The notes beneath the pieces are model-generated. The model was not told the DNA's origin, searched no databases, and worked only from the letters and a program-made list of their open reading frames with translations. 64,000 nt of DNA. Source: Lyophyllum atratum (taxonomy: Eukaryota; Basidiomycota; Agaricomycetes; Agaricales; Lyophyllaceae). The DNA lies in contig JACGCN010000003.1 in the NCBI GenBank assembly GCA_014905825.1, forward strand, positions 1,426,001 to 1,490,000. Reading direction: 5' to 3'. Position numbers and translations under genes: made by a program. This document shows positions 12,451 through 23,545 of the stretch, piece after piece. Position 1 is the first letter of the stretch, and every line of letters begins with the position of its first letter.

Positions 12451-12844
12451 CAGTAATTGACCGGTCACATGTACACTAAAACTTAAATTTGTGGGTTTAC
12501 ATGCGGCCACATCCCTTTTACAAAATTCCGAATATGCAGATGGGTTGAAACACAATGGAGGGGACTTTCTGTACAAGGATTTTGTGGGTGACACAGAATT
12601 GAGTGAGCCATTGTCGAAATACTGCTGTCCAAGTGACCGGTATATGCCCAAATCGGGAGCCCAGGTTTCCCACCCCTTCGAGGATCAAGTGCCATTCATT
12701 TTCCATGGTTTGGGTACCCTTTCCAGATGTAGATACATGATATGGAAGTGTTATATTAGGTATATGAAGCCCTGCTTCATCCAGGAAAGGATGTTGAAAA
12801 GTGTACAAGTGACCGGTAGTGTACAAGTGACCGGTCAAATACTG
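12451..12844. mobile_element. pogo/Tc1-mariner-like MITE (394 bp)
   Basis: The left end reads CAGTAATTGACCGGTCAC then ATGTACACTA. The right end, reverse-complemented, reads CAGTATTTGACCGGTCAC then TTGTACACTA. This gives ~28-bp terminal inverted repeats with two or three differences. The element starts at CAGT, ends at ACTG and is flanked on both sides by TA (12449-12450 and 12845-12846), the target duplication used by Tc1/mariner/pogo transposons. Near the right end the motif GTGTACAAGTGACCGGT occurs twice in tandem. The interior has no transposase, so the element is non-autonomous. Confidence 0.75.
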
Positions 12845-12915
12845 TAAGTATGTATCTCGAAAGGCACCGCGACACATAATTTTCGCCCAAAGGAAAATAA
12901 CTCGCCTTCGACATC

Positions 12916-13578
12916 TCATAACGATTCCCCTTTCCTGGGCTGTCTTTTCGCTCTCTCCAACAAAGGGTCGTCCACTAAGATACCGTAGACCACCTCATCC
13001 TCATCGAGCCCCTTCGCCGCCTCCAGGGTCAGCCCTTCGGCGCCAAGATCAGAGACCCGCAGAATTGTAGCCCAAGAGCGTTCGCCAAGTGCCTGTCTTA
13101 TTGACGGGCTTTTGAGCAATGGTTAGGGCGCGGACATGGTTTCCCTGCGGAAAAAGATAGTCCAGTGCTAACGTCTCGGGCATAACAACGCCAATAGCGA
13201 TCTCTTCTTCTGATAAGCAGGAGGCAGAAGTACAGTATGTACGAGACCATGGTCCATAAACCCCAGTCATGACGACCCCACTTCCGCCTCCAGTAATTCG
13301 CATTTCCTGAAGGGAGCGCTTCGAGTACATCGGCGAGCTTGTGATCATTGAAAAGATTTGGCACGTTCCCTTGGGTGGACCGCGCGGCGCGGCTCGAAGC
13401 TGGCGTAGTTTGGATCTGTTGTGCAGATGTTTCCAGGATAAGCACGGATAAGCTTCGCGTCGCACGTGTCTGCAGTGGCTGAAGCAACTGTACAGTTCTC
13501 GGCAACTCGCTGGAGGATTCTCACGCAATAGACCAAATTATCGTCACGATCAGCAACGCCGACACCTCCAAACCGCAA
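12916..13578 (-). pseudogene. decayed F-box/LRR-like gene remnant
   Basis: Open pieces in shifting minus-strand frames look protein-like but do not connect. One piece (13049-13528 frame) contains PETLALDYLFPQGNHVRAL followed by TIAQKP. This parallels GALEHLYTNGDCVSALAIAR in the F-box-like gene at 10.3 kb. The continuation, GERSWATILRVSDLGAEGL, is found only in another frame (12916-13119) with no intron to bridge them, so a frameshift near 13100 is likely. The upstream end comes within 12 bp of the eL43 start codon, leaving no room for a promoter. I read this as an eroded paralogue. The similarity is weak and by eye. Confidence 0.35.
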
Positions 13579-13589
13579 AGCTCCTCAAG

Positions 13590-14100
13590 ATGGTCAGAAA
13601 CTATCCTGCTTATTCCATGAGCCTTATGAACTGAAAGATCCCACAGACAAAACGCACAAAGAAGGTCGGAATCACGGGCAAGTACGGTACTGTGAGTTTC
13701 AAGGCGCTTGGACGGTCTGTGGACGGGTTGCTCAAATTACACTGGCGGATGTAGCGTTACGGTGCCTCCCTGCGTAAGCAGGTCAAAAAGATGGAAATCT
13801 CCCAGCACGCCCGTTACACCTGCACATTCTGCGGCAAGGTATGCATAACAGCACTCGATCGGCTTGGATCCATGTTGAAAAGGCTCGACTATTTGTAGGA
13901 TTCCGTCAAGAGGACAGCAGTTGGAATCTGGAACTGCGGTTCGTGCAGAAAAGTCATCGCTGGAGGCGCTTGGACCGTCTCGACGACAGCGGCCGCCACC
14001 GTCCGCAGGTATGTCGATCCGTCCGACACTGATCTATGGGTCGTTGACCTCTTCATTCTCCAGCACTGTGCGTCGGTTGCGTGAACTGACAGAGGCATAG
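13590..14100 (+). CDS. RPL43: 60S ribosomal protein L43 (eL43, L37Ae)
   Basis: This is the large-subunit ribosomal protein eL43, 92 residues, the standard family length. Exons are 13590-13592 (only the ATG), 13647-13691, 13755-13838, 13899-14008 and 14064-14100; their sum is 279 nt. The protein begins [20 protein letters not shown]. It carries the C4 zinc ribbon: CTFCGK in exon 3 and WNCGSCRKV in exon 4. It ends [10 protein letters not shown]. The start codon sits alone in exon 1, as in eS4. Confidence 0.95.
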
Positions 14101-14331
14101 ATCCTGCCCTGTCTGTTTCTATTTCTCATCGTCCGTTGCATATTTTTGTATGTTCGTATGTCACCATGAAATCACTACCACTATGAACAGCATGCTGTAC
14201 TTACTTAAACTTCTGAGTCAAAGCCTCACATAACAATCAAGTGCTTTAGAATGTACGGGTCCGTGAAAGGAAGGGTTACAGCAAAGCGCGTACAATGTAG
14301 ATCAAGAAATACAAGTGGAGTTGAAAGTCAT

Positions 14332-15908
14332 CTATACGGTCGCGAAGTCCAGTCCTCCATTCACAACGCCATCGTCCACCTCGATATCCCCGTCCGCATC
14401 TGCATCGCCCCTCACCATCAAAAACATGGGATCTGTGACCTCTGCTAGTGCTTCCTCCCGCTCGTCTTCCTCCTCTTTGCTCATCTCCGCATGTGTCACT
14501 CGGATGATCTCCCACTTGTCCTCGTATTGCTCGTAAACCTGAGAAGAAGCACATCAATCAAGTCAATGTCAGCAGCATAGAAAGTTAACTCACGTTCGCC
14601 CGCTTCTTCTTGAGCAGCATCTTCCGTTCTATGTTTTTGTAGTATGCGCCCTTATGTTTCCTCGGCGTTTTTCGTTCAACGCCGTCCGTGAGCTCATCGA
14701 AAGTTTCTGGAGGATCGCCATCGTGCAAGACGAGCAAGAACTCGTTCGGCACTTCTTGCTCAACTTTAACCGTCTCATAGTCCCGCACGAAATGGAATAT
14801 CGTTTCCTGGTATTTTATATGAGCCCTGCATCCGTAAGCGGAGAACACAGGCCGCGAAACTTACCTCTTGCTCCTCTGGTACTTTATAGGGAGGTAGGGC
14901 AAACCGTGTGTCCTTGAAATTGAGCGCCGACTCGTCGTCTTGGGTGAGGTAGTACGCGAGGAAAGAATCATGCTCGGTCTTCATAGGCCGGAGGATTGCG
15001 CAATCCAGGCGTGGATCTTCCACCTGCATGACAAGGTTAACACCGTCGTATAGGCAATAATGAGTGATTGACTCACGTCGATAGGCCTCTCTCCAGGGCG
15101 TTCAGAAAACCTGAAGAGATCATACTGGTTCGCCCAGATATCAGAATCCGGGAGAATCTCGTATGATTCGATGGCAGTAACACCAGGCTTGTTGGGATGT
15201 CGGAGATCTGCGAGAGAAAAGTTGCTGTGGCAGGCTGCGAAGGATGCATCGATGTCACGAAGTTGGGCGCCACGGGAGATGTCAATTGTTGTGGCCTGTA
15301 CATGTTTTCTGCAGGAAGCTCAGCAAAAGACGCGGAGATGAGACAATGGGAACGTACGGTTCATGTCCACCAGATCGTTGTACACCCTCTCTGCTGATAT
15401 ACTCCGTCTTCCGTAGCCAAGGAACATGTGCTAGGGGTGTTGCTGGGGTATGTAACGAGCCGTTTTGATATGACCCAGAGGCTGCCGAGATATCACCCAA
15501 GAGAAACGCATCCTTTGGATCAAGAGGTGGTAGATTTAGCGGGTCCGGATTAAGTCCTGTAGATTCGGGTGGTATCAGCGGGGCATAGCGTGAGTGCCGT
15601 GTTCAAAGCTAACCTGAATCATCCGCGTCCTCTTCCCATAGGGACTCCCACTTTCCCAAATCTAGTGGCATCCCGCATTCGGCGTCTATAATCATTGGCA
15701 AAGGTGTATCATTAGCTAGAGCATTGAGGAACTCGGGTTGGGCGTATCGCATGGGGTTCGTTGGGATGTCGAGGAATTTTGGCGGGCATGGTGGCGCTGG
15801 CAGAGGATTGGAGTAGCGAACGCGTACTAGGAGATCTAACTTCGAGCTGGGATGCCGTTAGCCTTGGGTAAAGGAGTTCAACCAATGAATTCACCTTTTC
15901 TTGCTCAT
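14332..15908 (-). CDS. PAF1: RNA polymerase II elongation factor subunit Paf1
   Basis: Paf1 is a subunit of the Paf1 complex, which couples RNA polymerase II elongation to histone modification. Read on the minus strand, a short first exon (ATGAGCAAGAAAAG) splices over a 48-bp intron (15847-15894) into SSKLDLLVRVRYSNPLPAPP, the conserved Paf1 N-terminus. Further exons, each joining in frame, give KFLDIPTNPMRYAQPEFLNA, WLRKTEYISREGVQR, the ILPDSDIWANQYDLFRFSE block, LDCAILRPMKTEHDSFLAYY and RKHKGAYYKNIERKMLLKKK. The C-terminus is acidic (MSKEEEDEREEALAEV ... GLDFATV). Seven exons are inferred and no lesion was seen. Confidence 0.92.
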
Positions 15909-16328
15909 GGCGTCTGGTTTTGTGACTTCTGCCGAGGTGAAGTTGTTTCCGACGGAGCCACGTGCAGAAGACGTTGCACAACAAATACAATACGTGGGTT
16001 AAATTTAACCTCCACTCCGGGCCGATTGCGGTCTTGAACGCGAAATGGGCGTGGTGGGCCACTATGTCTGCTACCAGTCAGCTTCCCGTGGTAAATGGGG
16101 AGCAACTTCTTAGTTCTGGTACGTGTCGCGAGTGTGCACACAATGTCGGCATAGTAAGCCTGCCGGATTGCCATAACCGCGTCACCGCGACGCGTGTGCA
16201 TTTCCCAGGGGCTATATTCCGTCTCCATCCATCATTGAGTATGTGCTTCTTCGCGAGTTCAAGTTGATTCTTCTGAGGTTTCTTTTTATCAGCCTTTAAC
16301 CTGCTCGCCCACCCAGAGCCTCAGCAAT
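15909..16328. promoter_or_regulatory. divergent promoter region (PAF1 / dehydrogenase)
   Basis: This is 420 bp between two divergently transcribed genes. It contains several short open frames in both directions, but none with family resemblance. I see no obvious core promoter motif. Confidence 0.4.
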
Positions 16329-17863
16329 ATGTCTTCCTTCATCGGCTTCATCCAGCGGATTCGCAAGGTCAGTAGTTACAGCAGCCCATGATCTGGACAT
16401 TCACAAAGTATGTCCTCAGATAATGAACCCTCCTGCGGCCCCACCCTCGCCAGAGAGTACTCCACTCAAATTCGGGATCCTTGGCGCGGCTGCTATCGCC
16501 CCAATGGCTCTCATTTTACCTGCGAAGAACCATCCCGAAGTTGTCGTCTATGCCGTCGCGGCGCGCGACATAGCCAAGGCAACTGCCTTCGCGAAGAAGC
16601 ATGATATTGAGAAGGTGTACGGTGGACCAAACGGTTATCAAGGTGAATAAACAACAGCGTCCAGAAACGAAGTCCATTGAATATTGTATCTCAGAGCTCC
16701 TCGACGATCCTCAGATTGATGTAATCTACAACCCGGTGAGTCAACCTTGGTTGAGGAAGTCAAGCCCATCACATCTTATCCCGTTCTACCAGTTACCGAA
16801 TGGTCTGCACTACGAGTGGACAATGAAGGCTCTGGCGGCTGGAAAGCACGTACTTCTCGAGAAGCCATCCGCTGACCTTGCGGAAGAAACACGCCAAATG
16901 TTCGACTTCGCTGCGAAGAAACAGCTTGTCCTGCTGGAAGCATTCCATTATCGGTACTGTTCTTTCGCCAGTTACTTCCCGTTATTGATGTCACACTGAA
17001 CATGTTTCGTAGGTTCCACCCAGCAATCCAGAGGGTCAAGGCTATCATCGACAGTGGAGAGCTGGGTGCAATAAAGCACATACATGCCTCACTTACCCTT
17101 CCCAAGGGTCCCATAGGACCTGGTGATATCCGATTCGACTTACGGCTTGGGTGGGGGCGCGCTTATGGACATGGGAGGTCAGTACTTTCCTGCACGTTCA
17201 TCGAGCATATATTCATTTCACTCTTAGGCTACACCCTCAATTGCATTCGCTACCTCTCTTCTTCTAATCCAACCTCCGTTCTCTCCGCGAGCCACGATCT
17301 GCACACCCCTTCGTCCTCGCCGTCCTCATTTAAGCCCGACGTCGACCGCGGCACCAGTGCAACGCTTGCCCTGCCCAACGACGTGACTGCATCGCTAAGA
17401 TGTGACCTTGGCGTACCCTTCTCCTATGGCATCATCCCTTCCGTGCCGCAGATTCGCGCCACCGTCACCCTCGAGGGTGGGGAAATCGAGATGTACAATT
17501 TTGTCCTGCCTACCTTGTACCATTCCATCAAGGTCACTACGAAAGGTGCAAATGATAAAGGTAAGAAAACCAGAGTCGAAAAGGTGTACACGTTTGCGGA
17601 CGGCCAAATGGACGGCAAAGGCGAGGCGTGGTGGACGACATATAGATTCCAACTGGAGGCGTTCGTGGATCGTGTGAAGGGACGCACGCCCCAGACATGG
17701 GTAGACGCCGAGGATTCTATTGCGAACCTCCACTGGATTGAGCAAATCTATGCAAAGGTACGCAAGAACAATTCATTCGCCGTCGATTGATATTGACATC
17801 TATCCAAAGACAGGCCTTGGAAGCCGCCCCAAGTCAGATTTTGTTCTCCCTCAGTCTGCGTAA
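16329..17863 (+). CDS. Gfo/Idh/MocA-family NAD(P) oxidoreductase (dihydrodiol/xylose dehydrogenase type), apparent +1 frameshift
   Basis: Exon 1 (MSSFIGFIQRIRK) splices into the Rossmann start (PLKFGILGAAAIAPMALILP). Next come ELLDDPQIDVIYNPLPNGLH, the catalytic-lysine motif in AAGKHVLLEKPSADLAEETR, and LLEAFHYRFHPAIQRVK. At 17149-17157 the frame reads through CTT GGG TGG GGG. The conserved continuation, GGGALMDMG, needs one G less; the same shifted frame then splices correctly into GYTLNCIRYLSSS. Thus a single extra base breaks an otherwise complete gene. The last intron (GTACGC...CCAAAG, 52 bp) gives EQIYAKTGLGSRPKSDFVLP and a stop at 17861-17863. The enzyme probably oxidises a sugar or a dihydrodiol; the substrate is unknown. 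It may be a young pseudogene, a base error or recoded. Confidence 0.8.
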
Positions 17864-17909
17864 TATCTTTCCAACTCTCTGTACAATGGTGACGATAGCG
17901 CCAGTTTGT

Positions 17910-19834
17910 TTATCCTTCTGCCATATCCACATCCTGTCGACCTTCATCGCCGAGTTCTGACTTAGTTTTCTTTGCATCTGGTTCCTTCTCCTCGTCCGCT
18001 GCAGGTGTCGAAGCGGAAGCCATTGCCTGAACTTTATCAAGTACTGCTTGTTTATTTTTGAGCCTGCCCAGTGTTTTCTTGTTCGTAGTCGCCTCAGTAG
18101 GTGCTGAGACATCACCTTCCTGGTCGTTATCCGCTTCGTTGCTCTTGGGCATGGCAATGAGGTCGCCATAGAGGTCTAATTTCTTGAGGTCATCCGCGGA
18201 GGCTGTCCGTCGTGCGAATTCAGCAAGATTAACCCACTCGACGGGAACTTACATACCTGGATGCAGGGATCCCGAGTTGAGTGTTTTGAGAAGTGGCGAG
18301 TCACGAGTCACTTCCACGAGCTGAAAAGCAGATCAGGAACTGCAGCAGGAAGAGCTAATATATCATGGTATGCTTACCTCTCCAGATGACAAGTCAAGAA
18401 CGCGTACGAATGGCCTCTCTGTCTTTTCTGATGTAGCCTCATCCCAATTTCCGTCCAGAGATACCCAGATCAGGTCATCTTCAGCGACAAAAAAGTCCAG
18501 CACAGGCGATCCCACATCAAATACACGAACGCCCGAGACAACGTCACCACTGGGGTATGGAGTTGTGAATAATGCTGTCGCACTGGATTGTAAGAGTTCA
18601 CGTCAGTCGGTACCTTCAAGGCAGATAAGGGCGTACCCCACAGCGCTGAAAACAAGATGTCGCGAAGATACGCTGTCGATCTTGCGAATGACCAATACCT
18701 TTTCTGCGTTATCCTCGGCTCCTGGTAAAGGTGTCTCTTCTACACCTGTAGCTCCCGACGCATCTTCAGCTACTTCCGCAATCTCAGCTTCTGCAACTTC
18801 AGACTCGGCCTTCGCTTTTCCTTTTCCCTTAGCTTTTTTACCCCGCCCCTTACGCCTAGTTTCAGGACCATCCTCTCCGTCCTCACCTCGTCTTCTCTTC
18901 GGCGTGCGGACGCGAATGTACGGCTCCACGGTATCCCCGACGCTGACTTCATGCTTCACTACGCCTGTCATCCAATCCCAGATCTTCAACGCAGGATCGC
19001 CTCCACCAGACACGAGATCCGAGGGTGCAAATGCAGGATTGTGGATTGCGGAGACGAACCTTGAACGTATCGTAAGCGACTTGGTATGAACTTATCAGGA
19101 GTTGCAAGGCTCACTTAGTATGACCAAGACAATACATCTCGATATTGTAGCCCTGCGGATACCAGCTCACGCGAATATGCTCATCGCGGTCCGCCGTGAT
19201 GATGAATTTTTCGTCCGCGGTGAGGAGGAATGCGTTGAGCAGCGACGCGTGTCCGAGAATGAGCTGGCCTCCAGATGGATTCTCATGCGATGAAAGCGCG
19301 TCCTTTTTCTGTTTTACCGTCAAGGGGACGTAATGGAAGGGGTAGCTGTAATATCCTGGGTTCAGTGAGAAGCTTAGTGGTGGCGAGGGTGCCCTTGCCT
19401 GAAAACATCTCCGAACTTATCAGACGCAAGGACTGTTTGCCCGTCGGCTGTAAATCGAATCGCAGTCGGCCTTTTTGGAAGTTCTCTAGACAGGAATGGA
19501 TCAATTACGGAGCCCTCCGTTATTTTTGTTCCACTGGGCGCACCGCTCGTTCACCAACGTTAACCCCTCAATCTCCCAAATCTTGAGCATCTTATCATCA
19601 CCTGCAGTCGCTAAATGCTTCCCTTGCGCATCTATAGCAGCACACCTCACAGGTCCAGCTGCATCGGTAGCGGCGTGACGGATGGCCCCTGTGCTGATCT
19701 TCCCTTGTAAGTAAATGATCGGCCGTGATAGGTGTGGGGGCGTACGAGCTATCAAGAACTTGGATATGAGGCCCTGATATTACAGTTGTTGAAGCTGGCC
19801 CAGGAAGCAGCTGGGTATGAGGGTAATGTGGCAT
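17910..19834 (-). CDS. TRM82: tRNA (guanine-N7)-methyltransferase non-catalytic subunit, WD-repeat (TRM82/WDR4)
   Basis: TRM82 is the WD40 scaffold that pairs with Trm8/METTL1 for m7G46 tRNA modification in the nucleus. The minus-strand start is the Met of MPHYPHTQLLPGPAS; an in-frame Met 14 codons upstream is possible. WD repeats are visible: AIDAQGKHLATAGDDKMLKI, ELPKRPTAIRFTADGQTVLA, SLLNAFLLTADEKFIITADR, AIHNPAFAPSDLVSGGGDPA. The RDEHIRVSWYPQGYNIEMYC and LGHTKFVSAIH stretch is typical of Trm82. Between blades there is a Lys/Arg/Glu-rich insertion (KGRGKKAKGKGKAKAESEV). The C-terminus is a charged, Ala-rich tail. One intron near 19.35-19.40 kb uses a GC donor (CAG|GCAAGG) instead of GT. 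Its stop lies 47 bp from that of the converging dehydrogenase gene. Confidence 0.87.
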
Positions 19835-20239
19835 AGCTAAGAGGAAGTAGTGCAAGATCACTAGAACATCTCTCAACCGCCACTGAAAAACTCAGGATCT
19901 TATCTTATCGCAATGCTGTTTATCACGCAACCAGATTCCACCGAATCTATCCAAGCTACGGCCTTGGAATTGAAAATACTGTATCAACGTACTAGGAAAG
20001 CCTACAAAGTAGGAGACCTGATCTATCTAACTAAGAGCTCCTGAGCTGCACCGAGCAACTCTGTGCAGATAGACTCATAGATGGCTGGCATGCACAGTTG
20101 TGAGGACAGGGATCGAATGTGCTGTGATTCCTGTAAGCTGCAAGATGGTCCAGCGATCGTGCGAGACAGTGGGGGCACCATTAAAATACTTGCTGCTGCT
20201 TAGGAAGACCAGAAGCGATGAGTTGGTGAGATTGCAGAG
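19835..20239. promoter_or_regulatory. divergent promoter region (TRM82 / Ser-Pro-rich gene)
   Basis: This is a 405-bp spacer between two divergent genes. I found no repeat, exon or recognisable core promoter element. Confidence 0.35.
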
Positions 20240-22568
20240 ATGGACATAGCTACTCCGCGGACGGCAAACGGCACTCATACGGAGATTGCCGGACACCTAG
20301 AGGATGCGGACGTCACTGACCGCTCACCATCTTTAACTTTAAGCAAGATGCAGCCACTATCGTCGCCAACGACGCGCAGACTGTCTGCTCGCCGTGGCTC
20401 CGCGTCAGCGTCCGACCCGCTCGGCACGCACGCACATCTAAGCAAGCCGCTGCAGTCGTCGAGCACACTGACCATCGTCCGCGTGACTTCCCCGCCCCCG
20501 CAGTCCGACCCCGCGCCAGCCCCGTCGTCCTCTCCGCGCAGGATCCATCGTCGTCTGCCCCCTCAGCATGCCTCTGCTACCAGCTTCGAAAATTCCAACC
20601 GTGTCAGCTTCGCGTTCTCGAGCTTCGGAGCCGGTTCTGATGCGGGAGGTCCTGCAACGACTCCGAGTCCATCCTCGTCGCCCCGTCTGCGTCCATCTTC
20701 GCCCCATCGTCCATCATCGCCTCATCGTCACTCAGGCTCGCTCCCCCCATCCAACCCGCGTCTGTCTCCAGAACAGCTGCTCGACCTTGCACGATCATCC
20801 ACCGATCCACGTTACGTCCCACTGCCTGTCCTTAACTCCTCGTCACCGCACAATTCTCCTCAACTCAGAGCCCAATCTCCCTCCGGAGCCCATCCCCACG
20901 ACTCACACACCGGCCCAGCCACCTTTACGCCTCTGCCTGACGATATCCATCTGCCCTTCATCGATCGCCCATCAGAAGTCGCTGCACTCATCTCCTCGCC
21001 CCCTTCCGCCAAGCTTTTCTCCCTCCTAGCTCAGACTTTCCCTCGCTCTACCAACACAGATGCACCTCCCTCCTCTGACCCCGCAACGTGGTCCTACGCC
21101 CAGCTTCACGAGCATCTGACGCGGGCCACTCGCCAGGAATGCCCTGACGTCATATGGGTCTTCCAAGCTCGCAAATGCATCATGTCTCACTCTGAGCTGA
21201 TCTGGGAACGCGTCAAAGGCGCCCTTGGTGTTCCGCCTGACCTCGATGTTGACTATGACCAGTCACTTGAATCGCATGAGTCCGCCTTCTCCAGCTCACG
21301 CAGCACGAGCAGTGTCGATACGGACGAGGTCTCTGACGATCATGGCCGTGCAGCCCGTGGACATTGGGACGACTGGGATGCCGTCATGGACTCCCCCGTC
21401 TACGACCGTCGAGTCCACTCTGGGCATATGTCCCCGGTGCAGCCCATGTCTCTTAACAAGCAGCTCGAGGAGCGCCTTCATGGCGCTCATTTAGAAGGGC
21501 GTGATTCTAACGAGGCGGGAGATGCGACCATTTCTCCCACCCCCGTCGGAAGAGGTACAGGCGCATTCAGTCCTCCCCACGTCGTCCACCATCACTCAGG
21601 GTCCAGCCCCAGCTTAGACGCCGTCTCTCCTTCCTCCTTCCTCTCGATAGAGCCCCTGCTCACTCCCACATCTCTCACCCCTACACATTCATCCATCTCT
21701 CCCCCTGTTGCTCTTGGCGCACATGCCAACCTCGCGACTCCTGAGATCATTGGTCTCGGCCTCGATGACATCCAAGAGGGTGCTGAGGAAGAGGAGGAAC
21801 TCACCAGCACTGCCACAGCCTCCCCCACTCACGAAATTGCCACAGAGGGGACTTTCGTACATGAGGAGCATGACCCAGACCTGATCTCACCATCGCAGAT
21901 CCAGGGCCTCAGGATTTCCACCATCCCGCTCCCCGTCCCCAACGCTTCCCCGTTGCTGCCTGCACCTGCGCTTTCCGCGCATGCCTCTGCGGTCAGCACT
22001 TCATCCTCCTCGTCATCACTCTCCGCGTCCACGTCCTATAACGCCCCATCTCCTATCTCGCCACTCCCGCCTTACCCTAACCCAAACCCAAAACCAATAA
22101 TGCGCTCGCGCCCCGGGTCTGGCACCTTTGTCCGCCCACAAATGGGGTACACGTCGTCGTCGTCTGTGTTCCGCCGCTCCGGTTCGTCCGGGTCGTTGGG
22201 CTCACTGCGCGGGGACCACAGTCATCATGATGATACCGACGAGTCGTCCTCAGAGAGCGGTTACGCGGTTGGTGATCGCGCTCCGGGGAGCCCGCTGTTC
22301 CCTACCAACTTTACGCGGCTGAATGCAGAGCCCACCCTTGGTGGGAACGCTCATGGGTAAGTAAATGATTATTCTTTTTGTTGCATGTTTCATTGAGCTG
22401 ATGATGTTGTTCGTTTTATGCAGGCACCCTCCGCACGGTGATACTATAGCACAGAAGAAGAGAGCTTATTCTCATGGGGCTGCGGCGGGGGGAGGGGGTA
22501 CTGTGGCTGGGTATAAAAGGCTCAGTTGGGGTGCATCACCTGCTGCGGCTTTTGGCGGTGGCGTCTAG
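20240..22568 (+). CDS. large Ser/Pro-rich hypothetical protein
   Basis: Exon 1 (20240-22356) and exon 2 (22424-22568), separated by a 67-bp intron, total 753 codons. Most of the protein is disordered and rich in Ser, Pro and His, with many SP/TP sites. A likely structured core at ~240-330 reads PLPDDIHLPFIDRPSEVAAL, then SAKLFSLLAQTFP, YAQLHEHLTRATRQECPDVI, WVFQARKCIMSHSELIWERV and KGALGVPPDLDVDYD. This core probably defines a conserved basidiomycete family, but I cannot name it. The second exon ends in a basic, glycine-rich tail (KKRAYSHGAAAGGGGTVAG). GC-rich coding sequence and an uninterrupted 2.1-kb frame support it as a real gene. Function unknown. Confidence 0.82.
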
Positions 22569-23043
22569 GTGAATTATGAATTGGTACAGAAGCAGAGAAG
22601 CAAAAGAAACGCGCCTCGCCCCCGTCTTATCCTCCCATGGACTCTACATACACGCGACGGCGGTGGGAAACCAGGGGCGAGCGTGGAGAAGAAGATCATT
22701 AAGTGTAAAGTTAAATTTGTTTCATTTGGGCTGTTAGGGAGAGTGGTTGTTGTATACTTAAACTGTAGGTGTAGAATCATTGTATGAGCCATTGTAACCT
22801 TTGCATTCCTCGGGTAGATCAGCATGTGTATCATAAAACGTTCGCGGCTCCGCGACAGTGCAACTGACTTGCGCCGGTGAAAGCAATCGCCATTTTTTGA
22901 GCGGCTCTAAAATGCGTCGCGCTGTGTCAAGTGCCAAGTTACCACTACTACTACTACTAAGGTATGGGACATCCAACTACCAGTGGTAGTAATAGTATTA
23001 GCAAATATGAGGCCGATCATGTGCAGTCAATGAACGCGTGACG
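22569..23043. other. intergenic
   Basis: No gene recognised. A short (CTA)n run lies at ~22945-22960. Confidence 0.35.
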
Positions 23044-23545
23044 TCACCCGTCGACGCGTCCGCCTGCCTCCTCCGCAACAGAACATATGATCTCGTCGAG
23101 CATTTCTTCCATTGCGGATTCCCTGACCCGTGAACCGGCCAACGCATCATTTGAAGTTGCGTGCCGTAGGTTTAACACCATTCTGCAGCCCAGGATACAT
23201 ATAACTGCCACTGAGAAGGCTGCTGGCAGTTGGTATGTGAAGCCCTAGTGTGACTGTCAAGTCGATCCAAGCAAACGTGCTGAGACTTGAGATGTAGTCA
23301 TCTCACCTGCCGATGCCTAAAAGCCATCCATACGAAGGCGTTTACGAGGTTGACGGAGGACATCCTGTACGTGTAAAGGTTAGGAAAGCGTGCGTATGAA
23401 TAAGAAGACGCGGTCCCGGCAAGACTCACATGACGTAGAAAGATATACTGTCCTGTAAGATGATGCCCGCAATGGAAACCCGTCCAAAATTGCTTCGTAC
23501 TTGAAGTCCATTCCAAGTTCCGAGCAACCCTCTGGCTTATACCGT
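23044..23545 (-). pseudogene. 3' fragment of a DUF6533/DUF6534-like multi-pass membrane protein
   Basis: On the minus strand, exons join to RSNFGRVSIAGIILQDSISF YVM, then (after a GTGAGT intron) MSSVNLVNAFVWMAFRHRQ, then (after a second intron ending CACTAG) GFTYQLPAAFSVAVICILGC followed by RMVLNLRHATSN and a stop at 23044-23046. This is the typical end of the basidiomycete 7-TM proteins with a DUF6533 start: two last membrane spans, then an arginine-asparagine-leucine-arginine motif. Upstream of ~23545 the frame closes with a TAA, and I could not find the earlier transmembrane exons before 23900. It is therefore probably a truncated copy, although an undetected exon set remains possible. Confidence 0.5.

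Noticed and set aside
15905..16228. 107-codon minus-strand frame upstream of PAF1, considered as a longer N-terminus
   Set aside because: Its frame does not enter the conserved SKLDLLVRVRYSNPLP; the short exon at 15895-15908 does so with normal splice sites.
23044..23545. Pheromone receptor (STE3-like) suggested by the membrane spans
   Set aside because: The last spans and the RMVLNLR motif fit DUF6533/DUF6534 proteins, not STE3.
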